Shown: in pieces, positions 6,599 to 12,653 of the stretch
Position numbering within the stretch: the first letter of the stretch is position 1
How the letters are laid out: each line of letters starts with the position of its first letter
Assembly: GCA_964487355.1 (NCBI GenBank)
Contig: CAZAPS010000040.1
Coordinates: 1-12,653, forward strand
DNA: 12,653 bases
Source of the DNA: JAXGYX01 sp964487355
GTDB lineage: Bacteria; Bacillota; Clostridia; Saccharofermentanales; Fastidiosipilaceae
Direction: 5' to 3'
Position numbers and translations under genes: made by a program
The notes under the pieces: generated by a model
What the model saw: only the letters and a program-made list of their open reading frames with translations
Told to the model about the DNA's origin: nothing
Database searches by the model: none

Positions 6599-7741
6599 AT
6601 GAAATTGAAATTTGGGATGATCGGCGGAGCGGGTGGCTTTATTGGCGATGTTCATCGTCATGGCGCGGTTATGGATGGCCTCGCCGTGCTTGTCGCAGGT
6701 AACTTTTCGCGCAACAGTGAGAAAAATCGCGCGTATGCTGAACTTTGGGATGTTGATGTTAAATCTCGTTTATACGATAGCTATGAGGAAATGGCGAAGT
6801 GTGAGGCGGCTCGGGCTGACGGAATTGATTTTGTATCAATTACCACACCGAATGACACACATTATCCGATCGCAAAGTGCTTCCTGGAACACGGCATCCA
6901 CGTCATCTGTGACAAGCCACTGGCGTTGAACGCCGACCAAGGCCGTGAGCTGATGGAGTTGGCAAAGCGACAGGACTTGTTGTTCGCTGTGACTTATACA
7001 TATACCGGATATGCCATGGTCAGACAGGCACGTGAAATGATTGACGCGGGTGAGATCGGTGAGATTGTCTGTGTGCAAGGTGAGTATCCTCAAGAGTGGT
7101 TGGCGGTGGCTCTCGCAAGCGGGAGCTCGGAACAGGCCCAGTGGAGACAAGACCCCGAACGTTCAGGAGCATCGGGCTGTTGCGCGGATATTGGCACCCA
7201 TGTGGAATGTCTAATCGCGCAAATGACCGGACTCCATCCGAAGCGGGTTATCGCCCGTTTTGACAGCATTCCCGACAACATCGCGCTCGAGACCAACGCG
7301 CAGATGATGGTGGAGTTTGAAAAGAATATTCCGGGTATGATATGGACGTCACAAATCGCGATTGGGCATGAAACTGAACCCTATATCAGAATTTTTGGGG
7401 ACAAAGGATCGATCGCCTGGCATCATTTGCGTCCTTGGGAGTTGCGCGTGACCCGACTGAATCAACCCCCACAGACTTATACCGCAAATCGTGACTACCT
7501 GTATCCGGCGGCGAAAGACCTCTGTCGCTTGCCTTCGGGACACATTGAAGGATTTTATGAAGCTTTCGCGAACATCTATCGAGCATTTTGTATGCATCTT
7601 ACCGCGAAGATGACCGGTGGAGACCCTGGGCATTTTCGTTACCCTACCGTCGAAGATGGCCTTCGAGGAATCACATTCGTTGATGCCTGCTTAAAATCCA
7701 ACGCAAATGACAATGTCTGGGTTGAGGTCGATTCATTTTAG
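6599..7741 (+). CDS. Gfo/Idh/MocA-family NAD(P)-dependent oxidoreductase, possible inositol dehydrogenase
   Basis: This 380-residue cytoplasmic dehydrogenase has an N-terminal Rossmann domain with GGAGGFIG (9-16) followed by DVHR. The catalytic Lys106 lies in CDKPL (104-108), and the Asp197/His201 pair in DIGTH acts with it in the usual Lys-Asp-His arrangement. A C-terminal substrate domain follows. Such enzymes oxidise a ring hydroxyl of a sugar or cyclitol to a ketone. In this operon the missing first step is oxidation of inositol to 2-keto-myo-inositol, so that is the favoured role. It is not the classical IolG, which has a simple GxGxxG with IG..H and about 330-345 residues; the FIGDVHR form belongs to a different Gfo/Idh subgroup of mostly uncharacterised enzymes. 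GAGAGG at 6585-6590 fixes the start. It is the last gene before a terminator. A 3-keto-sugar or glycoside dehydrogenase is the main alternative. Confidence 0.85.
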   Translation: MKLKFGMIGGAGGFIGDVHRHGAVMDGLAVLVAGNFSRNSEKNRAYAELWDVDVKSRLYDSYEEMAKCEAARADGIDFVSITTPNDTHYPIAKCFLEHGIHVICDKPLALNADQGRELMELAKRQDLLFAVTYTYTGYAMVRQAREMIDAGEIGEIVCVQGEYPQEWLAVALASGSSEQAQWRQDPERSGASGCCADIGTHVECLIAQMTGLHPKRVIARFDSIPDNIALETNAQMMVEFEKNIPGMIWTSQIAIGHETEPYIRIFGDKGSIAWHHLRPWELRVTRLNQPPQTYTANRDYLYPAAKDLCRLPSGHIEGFYEAFANIYRAFCMHLTAKMTGGDPGHFRYPTVEDGLRGITFVDACLKSNANDNVWVEVDSF

Positions 7742-7803
7742 CCGATAATTATAGTCAGTGACGCCATCGGCACTCTGTTCAAATCGTATATTTATCTTTA
7801 CTG

Positions 7804-7832
7804 CCGCCAGCGATGTGTTCGTTGGCGGTTTT
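7804..7832 (+). terminator. Intrinsic terminator closing the first operon
   Basis: CCGCCAGCGA (7804-7813) pairs with TCGTTGGCGG (7819-7828), ten pairs with one G-U, over a five-base loop TGTGT. TTTTAATTCT follows directly. It stands 62 bases after the Gfo/Idh stop codon and should end transcription of the upstream gene set. Confidence 0.9.
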
Positions 7833-8095
7833 AATTCTCCTTTGCTCTATTATCACATCGAGCTGGATATGTAGTTTCAATGAAAGATCTGTGGATTTAA
7901 TCAGTTTGTTTTAATCTTAAGTTTACATAATTAATGTTAATTTAAATTCGATTATATGCAATTTATCATCGAAATTCCATTTAACAATTTGCTTATGTTT
8001 GATAAACAATTCGGGAAGATTTAATTACTGTTGTGCTTAATGAACAAAATAGCAGGAAAATAATCGGCGAAACAACTAAAATGACACAAAAGGAC
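7833..8095. other. AT-rich non-coding upstream region
   Basis: This stretch has no credible gene on either strand. It is strongly AT-rich compared with the genes around it. It contains the first of two dyads (7995-8009) and a weak TTGTTT/CATAAT pair (7906-7931) with only 14 bases between the boxes, which I do not call a promoter. The rest shows nothing I can name; space for a longer regulatory region is available. Confidence 0.6.
7995..8009. promoter_or_regulatory. Upstream copy of a dyad operator
   Basis: ATGTTTGATAAACAA contains the inverted repeat TGTTT-N3-AAACA. It agrees at 12 of 15 positions with the perfect dyad at 8144-8158, and the two centres are about 149 bases apart. It lies upstream of the -35 box. 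A repressor or activator site is inferred from repetition and symmetry. Confidence 0.5.
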
Positions 8096-8123
8096 TTGAC
8101 ATAAGTTCAAATCAGTTAATAAT
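8096..8123 (+). promoter_or_regulatory. Sigma70-type promoter of the dhaKL operon
   Basis: A perfect -35 box TTGACA (8096-8101) is followed after 16 bases by AATAAT (8118-8123), five of six matches to TATAAT. The start of transcription would fall near 8130, giving a leader of about 58 bases. The downstream dyad then lies within the first 30 transcribed bases, an ordinary repressor position. Confidence 0.75.
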
Positions 8124-8143
8124 TAGTACATGACCAAAAAATC

Positions 8144-8158
8144 TTGTTTAGTAAACAA
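8144..8158. promoter_or_regulatory. Perfect dyad operator just after the promoter
   Basis: TTGTTTAGTAAACAA is a perfect inverted repeat with seven-base arms and a single central base. It begins about 20 bases past the -10 box and ends 29 bases before the DhaK start. The position suits a repressor. Symmetry and AT content recall sites of ROK-type sugar repressors, but the regulator is not in the window and the family is a guess. Confidence 0.6.
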
Positions 8159-8187
8159 ACAGCTGTATTGATTTAAAGGAATTAGTG

Positions 8188-9183
8188 ATGAAAAAAATTA
8201 TTAACAAGCCTGAAAATTATGTTGATGATATGTTATCCGGCATTTACGAGGCACATCCGGATCAAGTCACTTACGTTGAAGGTGATTTACGTTGCTATTG
8301 TGTTCGCGAAATGAAAGCGGATAAAGTCGCGATTGTCACCGGCGGTGGTAGCGGACACCTGCCTTTGTTTCTAGGGTATGTGGGCGAAAACTTATTGGAC
8401 GGCTGTGGTGTTGGCGGTGTTTTTCAGTCACCTTCGTCGGAGCAAATTTATCATATATCAAAAGAAGTTCAGACAGGCTCCGGTGTGCTTTATATTTATG
8501 GGAATTATACGGGCGATATCTTGAACTTCGATATGGCGGCTGAGTTGTGCGAGATGGATGGAATTGTCACTCGTTCAATTGTGGGAGCTGATGATGTTAA
8601 TTCCCATGACGATGTTGAGCGGCGTCGTGGTGTCGCCGGTATTTTCTTTATGTATAAGTGTGCCGGAGCGAAGGCGGCAGAAGGTGGAAACTTGGATGAA
8701 GTTCTGTTGGCGGCGCAAAAGGCCAAGGATAATACGAGAACTGTTGGATTTGCTTTTTCTCCTTGTATCATTCCGGAAATCGGTAAGCCAAACTTCACTT
8801 TGGAAGAGAATGAAATGGCCATGGGAATGGGCATTCACGGTGAACCGGGAATCTGGAAAGGACCGATTAAATCAGCGGATGAACTGGCAAAAGAATCCAT
8901 TGAGCGGATACTGACAGACATGCCATTGGCAGCTGGAGACGAAGTTGCTCTGTTGATCAATGGTCTGGGCGCCAGCTCGATTGAAGAATTATATATTTTG
9001 AGTCATTCCGTAAATCAGATATTAATATCACGACAAGTTTCGATCTACCGAACCTTTGTGGGCGAGTTCGCCACATCCATGGAAATGGCGGGCGCTTCGA
9101 TTTCAATTTGCAAGTTGGCGGATGCAGAAATGAAGGCGCAAATTGATCTTCGAGTGAAGACGCCTTTTTACACACAGTATTAG
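8188..9183 (+). CDS. dhaK: DhaK-like kinase subunit, possible non-dihydroxyacetone keto-sugar kinase
   Basis: This 331-residue protein matches the DhaK (DAK1) substrate-binding subunit in full length. The substrate-contacting residues of E. coli DhaK have counterparts: His57 in GGGSGH, Asp110 in NYTGDILNF, and the covalent-binding His217 in GIHGEPG. One difference stands out: the usual GGGSGHEP reads GGGSGHLP here, with LFLGYVG after it, a change right beside the active-site histidine. The C-terminal KTP element is kept (about 324-326). DhaK transfers phosphate to dihydroxyacetone or, in relatives, to erythrulose; this variant may use another small ketose. AAAGGA (8175-8180) is seven bases from ATG 8188, so that start is preferred over the adjoining GTG at 8185, which would be only four bases away. 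It is the first gene of a new operon, 14 bases before the DhaL-like gene. Confidence 0.85.
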   Translation: MKKIINKPENYVDDMLSGIYEAHPDQVTYVEGDLRCYCVREMKADKVAIVTGGGSGHLPLFLGYVGENLLDGCGVGGVFQSPSSEQIYHISKEVQTGSGVLYIYGNYTGDILNFDMAAELCEMDGIVTRSIVGADDVNSHDDVERRRGVAGIFFMYKCAGAKAAEGGNLDEVLLAAQKAKDNTRTVGFAFSPCIIPEIGKPNFTLEENEMAMGMGIHGEPGIWKGPIKSADELAKESIERILTDMPLAAGDEVALLINGLGASSIEELYILSHSVNQILISRQVSIYRTFVGEFATSMEMAGASISICKLADAEMKAQIDLRVKTPFYTQY

Positions 9184-9197
9184 GAGAATTAAAGTAT

Positions 9198-9845
9198 ATG
9201 CAAACGATTGAATTAGCTAACTTGGCCGACCTATTTGAAGGTGTGGCCGACATATTCATAAAAACGAAAGACGAACTCTGTGAACTGGACGCAAAAATGG
9301 GTGACGGAGATCTCGGCCTGACATTAAGTAAAGGTTATGGGGCGTTACCCGATTTGATACGTGAGATTGCGCGAAATGAGCAATCGATCGCCGGCACATT
9401 GATGAAGAGTGGATTGAAGATGGCGAGCCTTGTTCCGTCCACCATGGGAACGTTGATGGCTGGAGGATTGATTGAGGGGGGCAAAGCCTTGAGGAACTCA
9501 GAGTCGATTGGCCCGACAGAGCTCGCAGTTTTTCTTAATGGATTTGTGGCCGGCATTCAAAAAAGAGGGAAGGCGAATCCCGGTGATCGCACGATAGTGG
9601 ACGCTCTCCTGCCGGCGGCTAAGAAAGCTGAGGAAGCGGCGAGATCCGATCAAGCCACACTCCAGACTGTTATCATGGCGGCCGAAGTCGGCGCGTCTGA
9701 GGGTGTCGAAAACACAAAAAATATGATTCCGAAATTTGGCAAAGCCGCTGTCTTTTCCGCTCGGGCCATTGGGCAGGTGGATCAGGGAGCAGTGGCCGGA
9801 CTATATTTGATAAGGGGGTTAAAAAAAGCGATTGATAATGACTGA
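9198..9845 (+). CDS. dhaL: DhaL-like nucleotide-binding kinase subunit, divergent
   Basis: This 215-residue all-helical protein matches DhaL (DAK2), which holds the nucleotide and magnesium and works with DhaK. The metal-binding loop LDAKMGDGDLG (30-40) keeps Asp31, Asp36 and Asp38, but the usual histidine of GDGDHG is Leu39. The normal GGASGPLYG-type phosphate-binding stretch is replaced by VPSTMGTLMAGG (79-90). KANPGDRTIVDAL (125-137) is well kept, while the late GHQDPG reads GQVDQG (192-197), with Asp195 kept. AGGAG overlaps the DhaK stop codon and sets the start. No DhaM phosphotransferase subunit is present in the window, so the pair is either ATP-dependent by itself or uses a DhaM encoded elsewhere. 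It may be a DhaL paralogue for a special substrate. Confidence 0.8.
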   Translation: MQTIELANLADLFEGVADIFIKTKDELCELDAKMGDGDLGLTLSKGYGALPDLIREIARNEQSIAGTLMKSGLKMASLVPSTMGTLMAGGLIEGGKALRNSESIGPTELAVFLNGFVAGIQKRGKANPGDRTIVDALLPAAKKAEEAARSDQATLQTVIMAAEVGASEGVENTKNMIPKFGKAAVFSARAIGQVDQGAVAGLYLIRGLKKAIDND

Positions 9846-9915
9846 ACCATTGTGACTACAACGACGATTATGTATGAAACGACTTTCAAGAATAAAATTA
9901 GATGAGGAGAGATTT

Positions 9916-11133
9916 ATGAAAAAGATTAATCGGATTTTGTGCAGCATCCTGTTAACTTTAAGCATGTTCGCGGTCGCCGCGTGCGGTGGCGGGGCTAAAG
10001 ACGAATCGGGCGGAGATCCCAGTGCCTCCGGCGGAAACCAGGCGTCGGCCGACATTCCGGATGAGATTAATATCGGTGTTGTTTCAGCTATTTCCGGACC
10101 GATGGCTTTGGAAGGTAAATTTGTTTCGAACGCCATCACGATGATGAATGAAGATCTGGAGGAGATCGGTGGCTTGGACGTCCAAGGCAAGAAAGTCAAA
10201 GTGAACTTCATACATGAAGACTGCGAAGGAAAACCGGAGATCACCGTCAGCGCTTATCAAAAATTGATCAATCAGAACAATGTGATGGCGATTGTAGGAC
10301 CACCTTCCAGCAGTCAGATTTTGGCGGCAGGTCCAATCGCTCAATCCGCTGATATTTTGGCGATCACACCGATGGGGACAAACGAAAAAATCACACAAAT
10401 TGGTGACTATATCTTTAGAGCGTGTTTCATTGACAGCTTCCAGGCGGAAATCGCCTCCAATTATCTGTTGGAACAAGGTTTTGAAAGAATCGCTATATTC
10501 TATAGCAATGCGGAAGACTACAGTACCGGTCTGAAAACGGCATTTGTTGAAGTGTTTGAGGAGATGGGTGGTACCGTCATTGAACAGCAGGCGTATGCCG
10601 GACAAGATGCCAAAGACTACAACGCTCAATGGAGCAAAATTAAAGAATCTGATCCACAGGCAGTTTTCATGCCGATTTATTATCAAGACATCCCGTTGGC
10701 GCTCCAACAAGCCAGACAGGCCGGCGTGGATTGCCTGATCCTCGGTACTGATTCCTGGGATACCCCTGAAGTCTTGGAACTGGCGGGCGCCGATAATCTA
10801 CAGAATGTACAGTACATCTCAGCTTTCTCCGCGCAGAACCCGGATCCGAAGTCAATGGAATTCTCAAAACGACACATTGAATCGTTTGGTGATGAGCCGA
10901 ACTCAAACTGCGCATATGCTTACGAATCCATGGGACTCGTACTGAATGCCATCAGCAACGCTCCTGAGTTTACGCCTGAATCGATCCGCGACACTATGGC
11001 GGCAACCAAAGACTATGACGGTGTGACCGGTTTGACTACTTTCGATGAGAATCGAAACCCGGTCAAAAGTGCGCTGATTCTTCAGTTCGCTTCGGATGGA
11101 CAAGTTGAATATGTGACGACAATCGATCCGTAA
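9916..11133 (+). CDS. ABC transporter substrate-binding lipoprotein, LivJ (HAAT) family
   Basis: This 405-residue protein is an extracytoplasmic solute receptor of the branched-chain amino acid type (periplasmic-binding fold type I). It starts with a lipoprotein signal: basic MKKINR, a hydrophobic core, and the lipobox VAAC with Cys23 as the acylation site, followed by a Gly/Ser/Asp-rich linker to about residue 48. The mature domain begins with INIGVVSAISGPMALEG, and the ligand-binding region near 128-156 reads GPPSSSQ...AITPMGTN. GAGGAGAG, four bases before ATG 9916, decides the start; an upstream in-frame ATG at 9874 would place 14 charged residues before the signal peptide. The gene lies 70 bases after the DhaL-like gene with no terminator between, so both are probably co-transcribed. 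Despite the family name, ligands vary (amino acids, amides, small acids), and the kinase neighbours hint at a small sugar or polyol. Confidence 0.92.
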   Translation: MKKINRILCSILLTLSMFAVAACGGGAKDESGGDPSASGGNQASADIPDEINIGVVSAISGPMALEGKFVSNAITMMNEDLEEIGGLDVQGKKVKVNFIHEDCEGKPEITVSAYQKLINQNNVMAIVGPPSSSQILAAGPIAQSADILAITPMGTNEKITQIGDYIFRACFIDSFQAEIASNYLLEQGFERIAIFYSNAEDYSTGLKTAFVEVFEEMGGTVIEQQAYAGQDAKDYNAQWSKIKESDPQAVFMPIYYQDIPLALQQARQAGVDCLILGTDSWDTPEVLELAGADNLQNVQYISAFSAQNPDPKSMEFSKRHIESFGDEPNSNCAYAYESMGLVLNAISNAPEFTPESIRDTMAATKDYDGVTGLTTFDENRNPVKSALILQFASDGQVEYVTTIDP

Positions 11134-11140
11134 GTACATT

Positions 11141-11177
11141 GGGACTGTTGATCGAAGATTGACAGTCCCTCTCTTTT
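11141..11177 (+). terminator. Hairpin with T-rich tail after the binding-protein gene, probable attenuator
   Basis: GGGACTGTTGATC (11141-11153) pairs with 11157-11169, 13 pairs including two G-U pairs, over a GAA loop. TCTCTTTT follows. It sits 7 bases after the stop of the binding-protein gene and 58 bases before the next gene. Such partial terminators usually leave binding-protein mRNA in excess over permease mRNA. The interrupted T-tract suggests incomplete termination. Confidence 0.8.
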
Positions 11178-11234
11178 CGTTGAGGTGAACGATAGAAAGA
11201 AATACGCTTAGTTGGCCTCTATTTAGGAGGGATT

Positions 11235-12128
11235 ATGTTTCTACAATTACTTGTTTATGGCTTACAGCTTGGATGCATATATGCATTGGTCGCCATCGGC
11301 TACACAATGGTCTACGGCGTGCTGGGCATGATCAATTTCGCTCATGGTGACTTTTTGATGATCGGCGCTTTTGCGGCATATTTTTTGATCGTTTCACTGT
11401 TTAACAACATGAATCCGGTATTGTCGTTTATCTTGGTTGCGACTGTAAGTATGTTCATCACCGCCTGTATAGGAATGTTGACTGAACGCATCGCGTATAA
11501 ACCACTCCGCAACGCGCCGAAGATGACCACATTGATCACGGCATTGGCCGTGTCGATGTTTCTGCAAAACTTCCCCCGCGCCCTGCCGTTTATTGGACCG
11601 AATCCACGCAACTTTCCTGAAATGTTCAAGGTGGTGACATTCACTGTAGGCAAAGCGAATGTCACAAATATTCAAATCATCGTTATAGCGATCACGGCGG
11701 TGGTCATGGTGCTGATGGATTTTGTCACCACTAAGACGGTTGTCGGACGTGACATCCGGGCCGTGTCTATGGACAAAGACGCAGCCAGCCTAATGGGTGT
11801 TAACACAAACCGGGTAATCAGCATCACGTTTTTGATTGGTTCGGCCTTGGCCGCGCTGGCCGGTCTGTTGTACTCCAATATCTATCCCATCATCAATATA
11901 GCTATGGGTGGTTGGCTGGGAACGAAGGCGTTTATCTGTGCGGTTTTTGGTGGTATCGGCAGCATTCGAGGAGCCATGTTAGGTGGTTTGTTGATGGGAA
12001 TTATTGAAGTGTCTGTTACCTATTTGCATTCCGGTATTGGTTACGGCATTTCGTTTGTGATTCTGGTGTTGGTCTTGTTGGTCAGACCACAAGGGTTGAT
12101 TGGCAAGAAGCAGTTGGAGAAGGTATAA
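11235..12128 (+). CDS. livH: ABC transporter permease, LivH type
   Basis: This 297-residue inner-membrane protein is one half of the Liv-type transport channel. Family motifs are clear: YGVLGMINFAHGDFLMIGAF near 27-46, ERIAYKPLRNAPKM near 85-98, and the C-terminal GGIGSIRGAMLGG near 241-253. The rest is a series of hydrophobic segments typical of LivH. AGGAGGG, five bases before the ATG, sets the start. The length is normal for LivH (about 290-310). The LivM-type gene follows after 11 bases. The symbol marks the family; the cargo need not be a branched-chain amino acid given the DhaKL neighbours. Confidence 0.95.
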   Translation: MFLQLLVYGLQLGCIYALVAIGYTMVYGVLGMINFAHGDFLMIGAFAAYFLIVSLFNNMNPVLSFILVATVSMFITACIGMLTERIAYKPLRNAPKMTTLITALAVSMFLQNFPRALPFIGPNPRNFPEMFKVVTFTVGKANVTNIQIIVIAITAVVMVLMDFVTTKTVVGRDIRAVSMDKDAASLMGVNTNRVISITFLIGSALAALAGLLYSNIYPIINIAMGGWLGTKAFICAVFGGIGSIRGAMLGGLLMGIIEVSVTYLHSGIGYGISFVILVLVLLVRPQGLIGKKQLEKV

Positions 12129-12139
12129 GAGTTGAGATT

Positions 12140-12653
12140 ATGGATAAATCAATGATAGGAAATAAAAAGAAAAGACCTTCCATCGTAATTCAAATACTGC
12201 CTTTTGTACTGATCTATATACTTGTCATAGTTGGGCAGCAGCTTAAATTTATTAATAATTATGTGATGACATTGGTTATGCTATCTTGCATTAATATAAT
12301 CATGACTTTGAGTTTGCAACTGATCAATGGCTTCACCGGACTATTTTCCTTGGGACAGGCCGGATTTATGTCCATCGGCGCGTACACATCTGCGGCCCTG
12401 ACAACGCTGGTGATCTCGGTGGATGTGCCAAAGGCATTGCAAATGCCACTGTTTCTCGCCGCGATGTTGTTGGGAGGAGGATTATCCGCTCTAGTGGGAT
12501 TGGTTATCAGCTTGCCGACTTTGCGCTTGAGTGGTGACTACCTGGCAATCGCCACATTGGCGTTTGGCGAGATCGTTCGTCAGATCTGGCGTTTGATTCC
12601 CGCGGTCGGTGGGCCTCGTGGCCTGTCCAGTATTCCGAAGTATTCGGGATTTA
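12140..12653 (+). CDS. livM: ABC transporter permease, LivM type, 3'-truncated
   Basis: This is the second channel subunit, cut by the right edge after 171 codons. The start ATG at 12140 lies 11 bases after the LivH stop; the ribosome binding site is weak (AAGAG/TTGAG), so translation is probably coupled to LivH. After a basic leader (NKKKRP) comes a first membrane segment around LPFVLIYILVIVG (20-32), then the family motif GLFSLGQAGFMSIGAYTSA (about 67-85) and RLSGDYLAIATLAFGEIVR (about 129-147), both hallmarks of LivM. The frame is intact to the window end. ATPase genes of the LivG/LivF type are expected next. Confidence 0.93.
   Translation, partial: MDKSMIGNKKKRPSIVIQILPFVLIYILVIVGQQLKFINNYVMTLVMLSCINIIMTLSLQLINGFTGLFSLGQAGFMSIGAYTSAALTTLVISVDVPKALQMPLFLAAMLLGGGLSALVGLVISLPTLRLSGDYLAIATLAFGEIVRQIWRLIPAVGGPRGLSSIPKYSGF

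Noticed and set aside
6599..7741. Levoglucosan dehydrogenase as identity of the Gfo/Idh protein
   Set aside because: The nucleotide loop and following residues differ from what I recall of levoglucosan dehydrogenases, and the IolM/N/O neighbours fit an inositol role better.
7741..7771. GCCGAT and ATCGGC as a second terminator stem
   Set aside because: Only six pairs with a 19-base loop and no T-run; the real terminator is just downstream.
8185..8187. GTG start for DhaK
   Set aside because: Only four bases from AAAGGA; the next codon is ATG at seven bases spacing, the better start.
7833..8187. CRISPR array, tRNA or riboswitch in the large gap
   Set aside because: No regularly spaced repeats, cloverleaf or known riboswitch core was seen; only two dyads and a promoter.
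8311..8324. Catabolite repression (cre) site resembling TGAAAGCG
   Set aside because: The second half does not match the palindrome and it lies inside the DhaK coding region.
9874..9915. Upstream start for the LivJ-type lipoprotein
   Set aside because: Puts 14 charged residues before an otherwise complete lipoprotein signal peptide and lacks the ribosome binding site found before 9916.
12126..12200. Possible frameshift in the A-rich start of the LivM-type gene
   Set aside because: Recounting against the LivH stop at 12126-12128 puts the ATG at 12140, in frame with the LivM motifs; there is no break.

Overview
The window looks like a sugar or polyol catabolic region of a bacterium, most likely a Gram-positive anaerobe of the Clostridia type. 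That guess rests on strong AGGAGG-type ribosome binding sites before most genes, a sigma70-like TTGACA promoter, a short-leader lipoprotein as the transport binding protein, tight gene packing, and a roughly balanced base composition with AT-rich gaps. Nothing here fixes the genus. All genes lie on the + strand, and both edge genes are cut by the window ends.

Region 1 (1-7741) is a catabolic gene set behind a sugar ABC transporter. It opens with the C-terminal part of a tandem sugar ATPase (RbsA/XylG/MglA type) and its permease (RbsC/XylH type). After a 243-base gap come five enzymes: a zinc dehydrogenase resembling scyllo-inosose 3-dehydrogenase (IolM), a TIM-barrel epimerase resembling 5-keto-L-gluconate epimerase (IolO), a creatininase-fold hydrolase resembling 3-dehydro-scyllo-inosose hydrolase (IolN), a second zinc dehydrogenase of unknown substrate, and a Gfo/Idh/MocA oxidoreductase. 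The IolM/IolO/IolN trio matches the variant inositol route described in Thermotoga maritima (TM0412, TM0416, TM0413). In that route inositol is oxidised twice, the ring is opened by hydrolysis, and the product is epimerised to D-tagaturonate. The Gfo/Idh protein is the obvious candidate for the first oxidation but does not look like classical IolG. An intrinsic terminator at 7804-7832 closes the region.

Region 2 (7833-8187) is an AT-rich regulatory gap. It holds a good sigma70-type promoter (8096-8123) and two copies of a 15-base dyad, TGTTT-N3-AAACA, centred about 149 bases apart on either side of the promoter. These are probable operators.

Region 3 (8188-12653) is a second operon: a DhaK-like kinase subunit, a divergent DhaL-like subunit, a lipoprotein of the branched-chain amino acid (LivJ) binding-protein family, a LivH-type permease and the start of a LivM-type permease. 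A hairpin with a T-rich tail after the binding-protein gene probably reduces transcription into the permeases. No DhaM is visible. The DhaKL pair keeps the substrate-binding histidines and aspartates but has changes beside them. Together with the Liv-type transporter this suggests a substrate other than dihydroxyacetone, perhaps a small keto-sugar or polyol-derived compound. This operon is the most open question in the window.
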